Part shown: piece after piece, positions 35,536 to 44,748 of the stretch
Layout: each line of letters begins with the position of its first letter
Position numbering within the stretch: the stretch's first letter is position 1
Notes under the pieces: generated by a model
Told to the model about the DNA's origin: nothing
Database searches by the model: none
The model's input: only the letters and a program-made list of their open reading frames with translations
NCBI RefSeq assembly: GCF_008254045.1
Contig: NZ_CP042425.1
Span: forward strand, 992,001-1,056,000
Length of the DNA stretch: 64,000 nt
Origin: Limnoglobus roseus
GTDB taxonomy: Bacteria; Planctomycetota; Planctomycetia; Gemmatales; Gemmataceae
Direction of reading: 5' to 3'
Position numbers and translations under genes: made by a program

Positions 35536-36255
35536 ATGCCGAAAGCGCGCATCGTCGTCGTCGAGGACGAACCCGCCATCCGTCGCGGCGTGTCAGACGC
35601 CCTGCGGCTGACCGGCTACGACGTGACCGAGGCCGCCGACGGCGCGGCCGGCCTCGTCGAAGCCTCGTCCGGCGGCATCGACCTCGTGCTCCTCGATCTG
35701 CTCTTACCGCGGAAGGACGGCCTGGAAGTGCTCGCGGAACTCCGCAAAGTCCACCCCACGCGGCCGGTCATCATCCTGACGGCCCGCGGCGGCGAAGAAG
35801 ACCGCGTCCGCGGCCTGAAGATGGGGGCCGACGATTACGTCGTGAAGCCGTTCTCGGCGAAGGAACTGCTCGCCCGCGTCGAGGCCGTGTTGCGTCGCAC
35901 GATGAAGCCGGCGGCCGTGATCGTCTCGGTGAAGATCGGCAAGGGGTGTGTCGATCTTCAACGGCGGGAGGTCCGCTGGAATTCGCAGGACCGCACCGAC
36001 CTGTCGGAAACGGAGACGGCCGTGCTAAAGTACCTCATCGAGAACCGCGAGCGGGCCGTCTCGCGGGAAGAGTTACTCGGCCGCGTCTGGGGCATCGGCA
36101 CCGCCGGCCTGGAAACGCGGGCCGTGGACATGCACGTCGCGCGACTGCGGGCGAAACTGAAAGACCCGAACGGCGACGAACACGGCGATGCGATCATCAC
36201 CGTGCGGGCGACGGGCTACATGGCCGGCCCGGGTTTGTGCGTGAAAGAGGGGTAG
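35536..36255 (+). CDS. OmpR/PhoB-family response regulator
   Basis: A 239-residue two-component response regulator. The receiver domain has the acidic pair E10/D11 (VVVEDEPAI), the phosphorylated Asp54 ([12 protein letters not shown]), the Thr in ILTARG and Lys in [13 protein letters not shown]. The DNA-binding winged helix follows with [32 protein letters not shown] and [12 protein letters not shown], typical of OmpR/PhoB. It binds DNA as a dimer when phosphorylated. The sensor kinase gene starts 2 bases after its stop. The start lies 12 bases after a palindrome, leaving little room for a standard Shine-Dalgarno. Confidence 0.93.
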   Translation: MPKARIVVVEDEPAIRRGVSDALRLTGYDVTEAADGAAGLVEASSGGIDLVLLDLLLPRKDGLEVLAELRKVHPTRPVIILTARGGEEDRVRGLKMGADDYVVKPFSAKELLARVEAVLRRTMKPAAVIVSVKIGKGCVDLQRREVRWNSQDRTDLSETETAVLKYLIENRERAVSREELLGRVWGIGTAGLETRAVDMHVARLRAKLKDPNGDEHGDAIITVRATGYMAGPGLCVKEG

Positions 36256-36257
36256 CT

Positions 36258-38648
36258 GTGCTCGGTCGTCGGTTGCTGACGCCGTTCGGCGGGTTGTGCG
36301 TCTTCCTGCTCATCGTTCTGCTGGTCGCAGGTGGGCTGGGCTGGGTCACGGCCGCGTCGCTGACGGTTGAAGCCTCCGAGCGGGACGCCATCGCCCGGGC
36401 CGACGCCACCGGGAAGGAACGCCTCGCCCTCTGGCAACTCGACAGCCGCATGTTCCCCACACTCGCCATCGAGAACGGCCGGCCGTACGCGCAATACTTC
36501 AGCCTGTACATCCCGCACCCCGTCGCCCTCGACGACGCCGGCAACGTCAACCACCCCGGCCGCGTGCCGTCGCCGCTGCTGTCCGCCGACCTGCCCGACT
36601 GGATGCTCCTGCACTTCCAACTCGACCCGGAAAGCGGCTGGCGGTCGCCGCAAGTCTTGTCCGAGGGGATCGCGACGAAGCTGCAAAAGCAACTCGGCGA
36701 CCAGGTCCTCCTGGCCAACGACACGTCTCCGCGGCACCGCTTGCTGAAGGAACTGAGCGACAAGTTCAACGTGCGGCTGACGCACAAGCTCTGGATCGAG
36801 CAGGAAATTGCCGATCCCTCGAACGGCATCTTCAGCGTGCCGGTCTACGACGATCCGCCGACCAACAACGTAGTGACCCCGCCCGCCAGCGTAGCCGGGG
36901 CGTCCGCGCGGGCCACGCCCGTCGCCGCCACCGACAACCTTGCGAAGCCCCTGCCGCCCGGCCTCGGGGGTTCCCTGCCCCCCTCGGCCGAGAACTTTGC
37001 CAGAAACGACCCGGCTCCCGCTCCGAAGGTTGCACCGCTGCAAGCCGCCGGCGTGCAGCCGCCCCCTGGCTTCGACAAGTCGTCTCAGGCCTTCCGCAAT
37101 CGGGCCGAATCGGATTCGGGCTACGACCTGAACACCCGGATGAAGGCCGTCGAGAAGGCCACCAAGGACGGTCAGGGTGGCCAGTACCCGATGAACCCGG
37201 GCCGCGGTCTGACCCCGACATCCCCGACGCCATCAAACAATGCGGACCGCGGCCCCCCCGCGCCGGCGGCTCCCGTGTCCCAACCCGCGATCGTCCCGCC
37301 ACCGGCCCCGGCTCCCGCCGGCCCGACTGGTGACGGTTTCGGCCGCGGAGGGCGAGTACAGGCCCCGACCGAAGCCAAGAAGGCCGATGATTCGAAGTCG
37401 TCGAAAGAACAACTTGAACGCCAGGCCGGTGCGAAAACGGAGGCCGCGAAGCCGCAGGCCGCCGACCAACCCGACGCGGCCCGGCGGTACGGCGGCCGCC
37501 AGTCGTACCCCTACGACGCGGTTCCGCAACAAGGCGTGAAGGCGAAGGCCGCCGTCGTCGAGCGAGCCCCGGCCGTGCAAGTCGGCCCGATCCACCCACA
37601 GTGGCTCGCGGCCGAGGACGGCAGCACGTATCTCGTCCTGGTACGAGCGGCCCGGCTGGAGACGAAGACCGTCTTCCAGGGCGTCGTCCTCGACTGGGAC
37701 AAGTTGAAGGGCGAACTGCTCGAAGAAATCCGGCCGACCTTCCCGACGGCGACGCTCCAGCCCGTCTACGACGGCGAGACCGGGACCGAGCGCCGCATGG
37801 CCGCGATCCCGGCGAAGCTCGATCCCGGCCCCACGCCGCCGCCGCCGCCGGTTGGGTGGACGCCGTTGCGCTGGGGGCTCTCGCTCGGCTGGGGCACGGC
37901 CCTGATCGCGCTCGCGGCCATCTGGTTCGGCGGCCGGGCGCTGATCGACCTGTCCGAGCGGCGCATCCGCTTCGTTTCGGCCGTCACGCACGAACTGCGG
38001 ACGCCGCTCACGTCGTTACGGCTCTACCTGGACTTGCTCACCAGCGGCATGATCGAGGACGAGGAGAAGCAGAAGGAGTACCTCCGCACACTCCACGGCG
38101 AATCGGACCGCCTGAACCGGCTGATCGAGAACGTCCTCGACTTCGCACGCCTCGAAAAACGGACGGTGCAAACGCACATCGTGCCGACGAAGGTGGACAA
38201 CCTGCTCGATCAGGCCCGCGTGACGTGGGCCGACCGCTGTGCGGCCGACGGCAAGGAATTGGTGGTGATCGGCACGGTGCCCGTGGACCAGACGGTGAAC
38301 ACCGATGCCCGCGTGGCGGGGCAGATCCTCAGTAACCTGATTGACAACGCCCGCAAGTACACGGCCGGGGCGGCCGACCCGCGCATCTGGGTGTGGGCGA
38401 AACCGGGCGACGGCCGGCGGATCATTCTGGAAGTGGAAGACCGCGGCCCCGGCGTGCCGCTCGCCGAGCGGGCGACGATCTTCCGGCCGTTCCGCCGCGG
38501 GTCGTCCGCCGACACGACCGCCGGCGGGGCCGGCCTGGGGTTGGCCCTCGCGAAACAGTGGGCCGAGATGATCGGCGGCCGCCTGAGTTACCGCGTCGCC
38601 GACGGCGGCGGCGGGGCGTGCTTCCGGCTGGAACTGCCGATCGCGTAG
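36258..38648 (+). CDS. sensor histidine kinase with very long periplasmic segment
   Basis: A 796-residue membrane kinase. TM1 is at residues 10-33 (FGGLCVFLLIVLLVAGGLGWV) and TM2 around 535-555 (WGLSLGWGTALIALAAIWFGG). The 500 residues between are unusual: a Pro/Ala/Gln-rich, low-complexity stretch (about 200-450). The kinase core has H578 in SAVTHELRTPLTSLRLYLDLL, the N-box with N693 and N697 (NLIDNARKY), VEDRGPGVPLAERATIFRPF (G1/F) and GGAGLGLALAKQW (G2). GTG start at 36258 has AGAGGGG six bases upstream. No HAMP domain is evident. The signal sensed is unknown. Confidence 0.92.
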   Translation: MLGRRLLTPFGGLCVFLLIVLLVAGGLGWVTAASLTVEASERDAIARADATGKERLALWQLDSRMFPTLAIENGRPYAQYFSLYIPHPVALDDAGNVNHPGRVPSPLLSADLPDWMLLHFQLDPESGWRSPQVLSEGIATKLQKQLGDQVLLANDTSPRHRLLKELSDKFNVRLTHKLWIEQEIADPSNGIFSVPVYDDPPTNNVVTPPASVAGASARATPVAATDNLAKPLPPGLGGSLPPSAENFARNDPAPAPKVAPLQAAGVQPPPGFDKSSQAFRNRAESDSGYDLNTRMKAVEKATKDGQGGQYPMNPGRGLTPTSPTPSNNADRGPPAPAAPVSQPAIVPPPAPAPAGPTGDGFGRGGRVQAPTEAKKADDSKSSKEQLERQAGAKTEAAKPQAADQPDAARRYGGRQSYPYDAVPQQGVKAKAAVVERAPAVQVGPIHPQWLAAEDGSTYLVLVRAARLETKTVFQGVVLDWDKLKGELLEEIRPTFPTATLQPVYDGETGTERRMAAIPAKLDPGPTPPPPPVGWTPLRWGLSLGWGTALIALAAIWFGGRALIDLSERRIRFVSAVTHELRTPLTSLRLYLDLLTSGMIEDEEKQKEYLRTLHGESDRLNRLIENVLDFARLEKRTVQTHIVPTKVDNLLDQARVTWADRCAADGKELVVIGTVPVDQTVNTDARVAGQILSNLIDNARKYTAGAADPRIWVWAKPGDGRRIILEVEDRGPGVPLAERATIFRPFRRGSSADTTAGGAGLGLALAKQWAEMIGGRLSYRVADGGGGACFRLELPIA

Positions 38649-38702
38649 GTCAGCCGAGCCGAGGCCGACCACCTGCCGGCCTCGAACGATTCCCGGCCTT
38701 CG

Positions 38703-38783
38703 CAACGGCGAGCGGCCCGGCGTGAGCGGGCCGTGTCTGTCACATGCAGACACGGCCCGCTCACGCCGGGCCGCTCGCCGTTG
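38703..38783. repeat. 81-bp palindrome, GGCGAGCG family copy 3
   Basis: Perfect 37-base arms (38703-38739, 38747-38783) beginning CAACGGCGAGCGGCCCGGCG around an 7-base centre. It sits in the 178-bp gap after the histidine kinase gene. Outer inverted blocks (GCCGAGGCCGAC near 38660, GTCGGCCTCGG near 38810) make the gap a nested hairpin. Together with copy 2 it flanks the two-component operon. Confidence 0.9.
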
Positions 38784-38826
38784 ATCCTGCAACCTCTTCT
38801 CGGTAGTCGGCCTCGGTTCGGGCGTC

Positions 38827-39492
38827 CTACTTCAACTCCCACGCCACCTTTTCGACGCCGGGCATCGCGCGGAGTTGCTCGATAAGCTTCGTCAAATCCG
38901 ACTGCTGAAACGGCCGGAAGCGGAAGACCAGGTCGATCGTCTCGCTCGAATCCTTCACGGTGTCCGCCCCGGCCAGGATGACCACGGCCGCGACCTTGGT
39001 CAACAAGGTCCGCACCTCCGGGATGCCGGTTTCCTTGCCCTTGATGCGGACGGTCAACTTGGCGTCGTTGGCGGCCGGGCCGGTCAGTTGCGTGACGATG
39101 ATGGCCACGACGGAAATCACGATGAAGCCGACGAGCGAGTTGTAGAAGTACCCGGCTCCGACGGCCGCTCCGACGGCCATCGCGAAGATGACGAAGGCCG
39201 AGTCGCGGGTGTCCTCGACGACGGTGCGGAACCGCACGACGGCCAGAATGCCGGCGAGGCCAAAGGCACGGGCGGTGTTACTGCCGATGACCTCCGTCAC
39301 CAGGGCGGTGAGGACCGTCAGAAGGAGCAGCGTCGTACGCAGCCCGGGGGCCGGGCGGCCTTCCGACCGCGCGAACGTGCGGACCAGGGCGATGCCGAAG
39401 CCCAACAGGGCCGCGACCGTCAGCCGGGCGGCCAGGATGTCGGGATGCTCGTCCTCGCCGTGCGGCCACACGGCTTTCCACCACTCGACCAT
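38827..39492 (-). CDS. DUF4956 / MgtC-type membrane protein
   Basis: A 221-residue inner-membrane protein with about five hydrophobic segments: LTVAALLGFGIALVRTF, TTLLLLTVLTALVTEVI, AFVIFAMAVGAAVGAGYFY, LVGFIVISVVAIIVTQL. The conserved loop RAFGLAGILAVVRFRTVVEDT is the signature shared by DUF4956 and MgtC-like proteins. The C-terminal ~75 residues are soluble (KLTVRIKGKETGIPEV) and resemble an ACT-like domain. Such proteins are linked to ion or polyphosphate handling, but this one's role is unknown. It follows ileS by 22 bases on the same strand. Confidence 0.8.
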   Translation of the reverse strand: MVEWWKAVWPHGEDEHPDILAARLTVAALLGFGIALVRTFARSEGRPAPGLRTTLLLLTVLTALVTEVIGSNTARAFGLAGILAVVRFRTVVEDTRDSAFVIFAMAVGAAVGAGYFYNSLVGFIVISVVAIIVTQLTGPAANDAKLTVRIKGKETGIPEVRTLLTKVAAVVILAGADTVKDSSETIDLVFRFRPFQQSDLTKLIEQLRAMPGVEKVAWELK

Positions 39493-39514
39493 TTCGGCGA
39501 ACTCCAGACTCGGG

Positions 39515-42500
39515 TTAAACCTTCTGCAACGCGATGGTCAGTTCCAGGCCATCGACTTTCACCGCCGCCGTGTGGGCCGCCGAGGGAAGCGGCCCCTCGA
39601 CCCATTCGGTCGCCTGCACCGCCGCCGCGATGGCCTCGCGGTGCGTGCGAATCGCCGCCGCGAGTTCCGGCGAACTCGCCGACAGGCTTAAAACGATTTT
39701 GTCCGACAGGTCGAGACCGGCATTCTTCCGCGCGTCCTGCACGAAGCGGATCACGTCACGGCTCAGCCCCTCGGCCCGCAGTTCCGGCGTGAGACGGGCG
39801 TCGATGGCCACCTGCGTGCCGCGGTCGACGACGCCGGCCCACCCGTCGGCCGCAACGTACTCGATGGCGATGTCGGCGGAATCGAGCAAGACGCCCGCGA
39901 GGTCGACCGGCCCGCCGCGGAGTTTCACCGCCAGCGCGTCGGGGTCCGCGGCCTTCAACGCCTCCTCCACGTCCTTCTTCTTCGCGCCGATCTTGCTGCC
40001 GGCCGTCTTCATGTTGATCTTGGCGGTCGAGCGCAGGGGCTTGGCCTCGACGAGCGTGACCGCCTTCACGTTCAGTTCGTCGGTGATCTGCTCTGCGAAG
40101 CGGTTCACCGCCCGCCGGGCGGCGTCCGCGTCGGCGTACACCCGCAGTTCCGCGAGCGGTTGCCGGACCTTCTGCTTCGCCGCGTTGCGGGCCGCCCCGC
40201 CGAGCGTGACGATGGTGAGCAGGGCATCCGTGTCGTCGGAAAGTTGCGCGTCGACCAGTGATTCATCGACCGTCGGGTAGTCGGTGAGATGGACGCTCTC
40301 AAAGCCCCGGGACGGCCGTCCCGGGGCTTTGAGGTTTTGCCACAGCACCTCGGCGAAGAACGGCACGCACGGCGCGATCAGCCGGCACAGCGTCGTCAGC
40401 ACGGTGTGCATCGTCTGATAGGCCGCGAGTTTATCCCGCAATCCGGCCGCGTCGAGTTCGGCGTTCTTGCTCCAGAACCGGTCGCGGTTCCGCCGCACGT
40501 ACCAGTTGCTCAACTTCGCGTCCACGAACTCTTCGGCCGCCAGCGCGAACGCCATCACGTCGAACCGCTCGAACGCGGCCCGGGCCGTGCGGATGAGTTC
40601 CTGCAAGTCGCTGAGAATCCAACGGTCGATGTCCGGCCGGTCCTTCACCGGCACTTGCGCGGCCGCCGGGTCGAAGCCGTCCGCGATGGCGTAATTGACG
40701 AAGAAGCTGTAGCAGTTCCAGAGTTTGAGGTGGAACTTCGCTCGCACCTCGTCGGCCGGCTTCGGGCCGAAGAGGAGGTTGCTCGCCGGGTTCTGCCGGC
40801 AGTACAGCCACCGCATCACGTCGGCGCCGATGGCCTTGAACGGCAGCGGGGTCCCCTTTGCGTCCGCAACCGTACCACCGTCGTCCGCGGCGGCCACGAA
40901 CTCGATCGAGTTCCCGCCCGTCTTGCTCATCGTTTGGCCGTACTGGTCCAGCGCCGTGGCGAAGCCGAGGAGCGTCTTGAACGGCGGTTGGCCGTCGCTC
41001 ATCATCGTGCTGAGTGCGAGCAGGGCGTAGAACCAGTTGCGGAACTGGCCGGGGAAGCTCTCGGTGATGAAGTCAGCTGGCCGCCAGTCGGCCGGAAGTG
41101 TGCTGAACGCCACGATGCCGGCGTCCAGCCACGGGTTGCCCACGTCCGGCACGCGGTGCATCTTGTTGCCCGTGCGCGGGTTCTTCAGCACGATCTTGTC
41201 CACCCACGGCCGGTGCGGCGTGTGACCGTCGAACTCGGTCCAGCCCTCAATGGCGCGTTCCTTCAACTCCTCGCGGCTGCCGATGACCTCGAAGTCGGTC
41301 GGGTCTTTCTCGTCCACCCAGATCGGCAGCGACAGACCCCAGTAACGCTTCTTCGAGATCATCCAGTCGCCCATGTTCTTCAGCCAGTCCTTCTCCCGGG
41401 CACGCCCGTTGAGGCTCTCGGGCAGGAAGGTGACTTCGTTCGTGACCTTCGCGATCTCGGCGCGGAAGCTGTACCCGCCCGGCGGCGACTGCGGGTTCGC
41501 CGGGTCGAACGCCGCACCCATGCTGATGAACCACTCGTCCACGAGGCGGTAGAGCAGTTCCGTCTTGCACCGCCAGCAGTGCGGGTAGCGGTGGACGTAG
41601 CGTTCCACGCCGAAGAGACGGTCCTTCTTCTTCAACTCTTCGAAGACCGCATCGGCCGTCGTCGGATCGGCGGCGTTCTTTCCTTCAAGAGCGCCGAAGC
41701 CCTTGTGGAAGCAGCCGTCGTCGCCGATCGGCGCGACCGGCGGCAGGCCGTTGGCCTTGCCCCACGCGAAGTCGATGCCGCCGCAACCGGGGGCCGTGTG
41801 GACGATACCCGTCCCTTCCGATTCGCTCACGTCGTCGCCGCCAGAGACGACGCGGTGTGCGGCCGCCCCCGTCACGGCAGGGCACCAGCCGTTCTGCTGC
41901 ACGATCTTCGCGACTTCCTCCGGGAAGCCATACTCGGACTGCTGCGCCGGCAGTTCATCGAACGGCCCGGCGTACCGCCAGCCGAGCATTTCCTCGCCCT
42001 TGACCTCGCCGACGATCTCGTAGCTCTCGCCCTTGCCGGCCTTCGACTTGAACATCTGCTCGATGCTCGACAGGTTCGGCACACCGTCCAGCCACTCGCG
42101 CTTGCCCTTCTTCGCCGTCGATTCGCCCTCCTCGTCGCCGCCCGACGAGGCCATGCGGTCCTGCTTGAAGACGCCCTTCGCCAGGTAGTAGACTTCGCCC
42201 TTGAGCTTCACCTTCAAGTACGTCAGTTTCGGGTTGATCGCGGCGCCGACGTTGCTCGTCAGCGTCCACGGCGTCGTCGTCCACACGAGTAGGTTCTCGC
42301 CGGGCTTGTCGAGCAGCGGCAGCTTGACGAAACAGGCGCGGTGTTCGACGAGCTTGTAGCCTTCCTTCATCTCTTGCTCGGAGATGCCGACACCGCACCG
42401 GCCGCACCACGGCATCACGTCGTAGCCGCGGTAGATCAGCTTCTTCGCGAAGCACTTCTTGAGGAACGCCCAGATCGTGTAGTTGTTCGTCTCGGACATC

Positions 42501-43012
42501 GTGAAGTACGACTTCCGCTCGTCCGGCGACTTCGCCCAGTCGGCGTCGGTCGTGTCCCAGTTCATCCACATGCCCAAGCGGATGCTCTGATCGGTCTGCA
42601 CGCGAGCGAACTTGTTGACGCGGTCCTTGCACGCATGCACGAACTTGTCGATGCTCGCCTCGACGTTGCCGGGCACCAACTCTTCGATGTCCCGCTTGCT
42701 GCGGAGTTTCAGCTCCTTCTCGACCTCGACCTCAACCCACAAACCCTGGCAGTCGAAGCCCTGTTGGTACCGCAGGTCGTGGCCGGTCATCGCGAAGTAG
42801 CGGTTGTAGGCGTCCTTGTACGTGCGGCCCCAGGCGTGGTGGACGCCCATCGGGTTGTTCGCGGTGATCGGCCCGTCGAGGAACGACCACTTCGGCTTGC
42901 CGGCGTTGAGTTGCTTCCGCTTCTCGAAAATGTCCTGCTCGGCCCAGAACTTCAAGATGCGCCGTTCCATCGCGGGGAAATCGGGCGACGACTCGACCTT
43001 CTCAAACGGCAT
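39515..43012 (-). CDS. ileS: isoleucine-tRNA ligase with an in-frame palindromic insertion
   Basis: An 1165-residue class I synthetase charging tRNA-Ile. The HIGH region reads GVHHAWG (56-62) in ITANNPMGVHHAWGRTYKD, and the KMSKS loop reads TMSKT with Lys697; both are variants seen in related planctomycete-type enzymes. The editing CP1 domain, anticodon-binding helices (DRDRFW-type WYVRRNRDRFW) and a C-terminal region follow. Residues 894-905 (LKAPGRPSRGFE) are encoded by a perfect 36-bp palindrome inserted between VLWQN and SVHLTDYP. ATG 43012 is chosen over an extension because conserved sequence starts there. Essential gene; the insertion must be tolerated in a surface loop. Confidence 0.93.
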   Translation of the reverse strand: MPFEKVESSPDFPAMERRILKFWAEQDIFEKRKQLNAGKPKWSFLDGPITANNPMGVHHAWGRTYKDAYNRYFAMTGHDLRYQQGFDCQGLWVEVEVEKELKLRSKRDIEELVPGNVEASIDKFVHACKDRVNKFARVQTDQSIRLGMWMNWDTTDADWAKSPDERKSYFTMSETNNYTIWAFLKKCFAKKLIYRGYDVMPWCGRCGVGISEQEMKEGYKLVEHRACFVKLPLLDKPGENLLVWTTTPWTLTSNVGAAINPKLTYLKVKLKGEVYYLAKGVFKQDRMASSGGDEEGESTAKKGKREWLDGVPNLSSIEQMFKSKAGKGESYEIVGEVKGEEMLGWRYAGPFDELPAQQSEYGFPEEVAKIVQQNGWCPAVTGAAAHRVVSGGDDVSESEGTGIVHTAPGCGGIDFAWGKANGLPPVAPIGDDGCFHKGFGALEGKNAADPTTADAVFEELKKKDRLFGVERYVHRYPHCWRCKTELLYRLVDEWFISMGAAFDPANPQSPPGGYSFRAEIAKVTNEVTFLPESLNGRAREKDWLKNMGDWMISKKRYWGLSLPIWVDEKDPTDFEVIGSREELKERAIEGWTEFDGHTPHRPWVDKIVLKNPRTGNKMHRVPDVGNPWLDAGIVAFSTLPADWRPADFITESFPGQFRNWFYALLALSTMMSDGQPPFKTLLGFATALDQYGQTMSKTGGNSIEFVAAADDGGTVADAKGTPLPFKAIGADVMRWLYCRQNPASNLLFGPKPADEVRAKFHLKLWNCYSFFVNYAIADGFDPAAAQVPVKDRPDIDRWILSDLQELIRTARAAFERFDVMAFALAAEEFVDAKLSNWYVRRNRDRFWSKNAELDAAGLRDKLAAYQTMHTVLTTLCRLIAPCVPFFAEVLWQNLKAPGRPSRGFESVHLTDYPTVDESLVDAQLSDDTDALLTIVTLGGAARNAAKQKVRQPLAELRVYADADAARRAVNRFAEQITDELNVKAVTLVEAKPLRSTAKINMKTAGSKIGAKKKDVEEALKAADPDALAVKLRGGPVDLAGVLLDSADIAIEYVAADGWAGVVDRGTQVAIDARLTPELRAEGLSRDVIRFVQDARKNAGLDLSDKIVLSLSASSPELAAAIRTHREAIAAAVQATEWVEGPLPSAAHTAAVKVDGLELTIALQKV
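40298..40333. repeat. 36-bp perfect palindrome inside ileS
   Basis: CTCAAAGCCCCGGGACGG followed by its exact reverse complement with no spacer. It is a multiple of three and stays in frame, reading L-K-A-P-G-R-P-S-R-G-F-E on either strand. The core AAAGCCC-GGGACGGCCGTCCC-GGGCTTT recurs at 49497-49538. Confidence 0.95.
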
Positions 43013-43116
43013 CGGCAGAACCTCGGCATCGGGGTGAACGGTTGATTGTAGAGGAAGACACGGAAGAGATGCAGTGGCTCGCGGAATCCGCGGACGGGCT
43101 TCCGTATCATGTCCCC

Positions 43117-43941
43117 ATGAACGCACACGATCTCACCGCCTGGCGGGACGCCGCCGTCGAAGCGGCCCAGCGCGGGGCGGCGGAACTCGAAGCCTGGCGC
43201 GGCAAGTTCACCATTCGCGAGAAGGCCCGCGCCGACCTCGTGACCGACGCCGACACGGCGTCGCAGAAGGCCGTCAAGGCGTACCTCCTCGGCCGGTTCC
43301 CCGATCACCAGTTCCTCGGCGAAGAAGACTGCTTCGGGAAGTCGCTCGAAGTCCTGCAACAATCGCTCGGCTCCGCCCCGACGTGGATTGTCGATCCGCT
43401 CGACGGCACGGCGAACTACGCCCACGGACTGCCGTGCTACGCCGTGAACGTGGCCCTGATGGTGGATGGGGAGATCGTCGTCGGCGTGACGTTCGACCCG
43501 CGGTTGAACGAGATGTTCGTGGCCGCGAAGGGCGGCGGCACATTCCTCAACGGGGTGCCGGTCCGCGTCAGCGACGTGACGGGCATTCGCGACGGGCTGA
43601 TCGCCACCGGCTTCCCGTCGAACTTCGACGCCCAACTGCGGAACCTCGAAGCCTGGAAGCGGGTGTCGTACCACGCGCAAGGGCTACGGCGGACCGGCTC
43701 GACGGCGATCAACATGGCCTACGTGGCAGCCGGGCGGTTCGACGGGTACTGGTGTTACGACAACTGGCCGTGGGACGTGGCCCCGGGGGCAATCCTCATC
43801 CACGAAGCCGGCGGCCGCGTGACCAGCAGCGACGGTACGCCGTTCAACCCGTTCCGTATGGACATCATCGCGACCAACGGCCACACGCACGGCGAATTGC
43901 TCTTGGCCCTTCAGGATGACGTGGGTGATGTGAAGGGGTGA
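43117..43941 (+). CDS. inositol monophosphatase family protein
   Basis: A 274-residue Mg-dependent phosphatase of the IMPase/SuhB family. Metal sites are intact: GEED (68-71), WIVDPLDGTANYAHGLP with D93 and D96, and WDVAPGAILIHEAGG near 220. It hydrolyses inositol 1-phosphate or related sugar phosphates; histidinol-phosphatase or NADP phosphatase activity in this family cannot be excluded. The ATG at 43117 matches family starts; earlier in-frame starts (43069, 43042) run into the ileS promoter region. It is divergent from ileS, 104 bases away, and convergent with the XRE gene. Confidence 0.9.
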   Translation: MNAHDLTAWRDAAVEAAQRGAAELEAWRGKFTIREKARADLVTDADTASQKAVKAYLLGRFPDHQFLGEEDCFGKSLEVLQQSLGSAPTWIVDPLDGTANYAHGLPCYAVNVALMVDGEIVVGVTFDPRLNEMFVAAKGGGTFLNGVPVRVSDVTGIRDGLIATGFPSNFDAQLRNLEAWKRVSYHAQGLRRTGSTAINMAYVAAGRFDGYWCYDNWPWDVAPGAILIHEAGGRVTSSDGTPFNPFRMDIIATNGHTHGELLLALQDDVGDVKG

Positions 43942-44006
43942 GAAAGACGGGATCGCGGCGACTTGGTTTTCGTCACCCCTTCACCAAGTCACCCGCTCAC
44001 CCCTTC
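43932..44006. repeat. imperfect GTGAAGGGGT inverted repeat across two stop codons
   Basis: GTGAAGGGGTGA (near 43930) pairs with TCACCCCTTCAC at 43973-43984, and a second copy CTCACCCCTTC ends at 44006. The element covers the stop codons of both convergent genes (IMPase and XRE). The unit is shared with the perfect 73-bp palindrome at 1788-1860. Confidence 0.7.
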
Positions 44007-44577
44007 ATCGTTTCGTCGATTGCACTTTTTCGAAAAGCAATCCCACGAACGTCTCCAGGCAACTCACGTACTCGCTGTTCGCGAGTTGGTAGACCTTGTG
44101 AACGAGCGCCCGCCGGCGTTCCAGGAACTCCACGAACGGTTCGACGCCGAGCTTTTCCAGCACGCCGCCGGGGTTCTGGGCTTCGAGCAGTTCGGTGATC
44201 TCGTCGGCCCGCAGTTCCGTCGCCCGGTCTTTGTTCCGCTCCAGCCAGTTGACCAGCTCCGGTAGGGCGGCTCGGTCGAAAAGCATCTTCAACGCTTCTT
44301 CATCGGCCGGCGGCTTGCCGTGCATTCGCGGCAGCAGACGGTCGATGGGGAGCGTGCGCAGTTCATTGACCGTGAGGCCGAGCGCGTCGGCGCACTGACT
44401 CACGGTGGCGTTCCGCAGCCGGCGCTTCGGGCCGCCGTTGAGAATCTGGCGAATCGTGTGACGGTTGAGGTTGGAAATTCGGGCGAAGTCTTCTTGATTC
44501 CAACCCCGCTCCTCGACCAACTTCGCAATTTTAAACGCAAGTTCCCCGCCAGCGTGGACGGTGACGCTGCCGCTCAT
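44005..44577 (-). CDS. XRE-family transcriptional regulator
   Basis: A 190-residue regulator. The N-terminal helix-turn-helix of XRE type spans about residues 10-55: AFKIAKLVEERGWNQEDFARISNLNRHTIRQILNG, followed by a basic stretch (GPKRRLRN) and ATVSQCADALGLTVNEL. The C-terminal 110 residues form an unknown helical domain (LERNKDRATELRADEITELLEAQNP, EFLERRRALVHKVYQLANSEYV). It probably represses its own gene and the divergent permease operon, as judged by repeats in the intergenic region. Ligand unknown. Confidence 0.85.
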   Translation of the reverse strand: MSGSVTVHAGGELAFKIAKLVEERGWNQEDFARISNLNRHTIRQILNGGPKRRLRNATVSQCADALGLTVNELRTLPIDRLLPRMHGKPPADEEALKMLFDRAALPELVNWLERNKDRATELRADEITELLEAQNPGGVLEKLGVEPFVEFLERRRALVHKVYQLANSEYVSCLETFVGLLFEKVQSTKR

Positions 44578-44653
44578 CCTGCACCCCGCGACCGTGCGAG
44601 TTTCTGTGTTGGGAGGGTTACACGATCATCCTACACCCCCGGCTAGGGGTGCA
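44574..44653. promoter_or_regulatory. candidate operator of the XRE regulator
   Basis: The direct repeat TCATCCT(G/A)CACCCC occurs at 44574-44587 and 44626-44639, and the second copy forms an inverted repeat with GGGGTGCA at 44646-44653 (ACACCCC / GGGGTGC, six-base centre). Location between the regulator and the permease operon suggests an operator. It also lies near the likely promoter. Confidence 0.45.
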
Positions 44654-44748
44654 AAATGCCAGGATCGACGGCGTTCGCGGATTGCGATTCTTCGCGCCTT
44701 GAACGAACCCTACAATTGACCGAGACCGAAACCCGCGAACGAGACCCG

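Noticed and set aside
35946..36257. Upstream extension of the histidine kinase frame
   Set aside because: It overlaps the response regulator in another frame; GTG at 36258 with AGAGGGG fits the membrane segment and 2-base spacing.
40289..42292. Long open frame opposite ileS
   Set aside because: It is the complement of the strongly biased ileS codons and has Arg/His-rich, non-protein-like composition.
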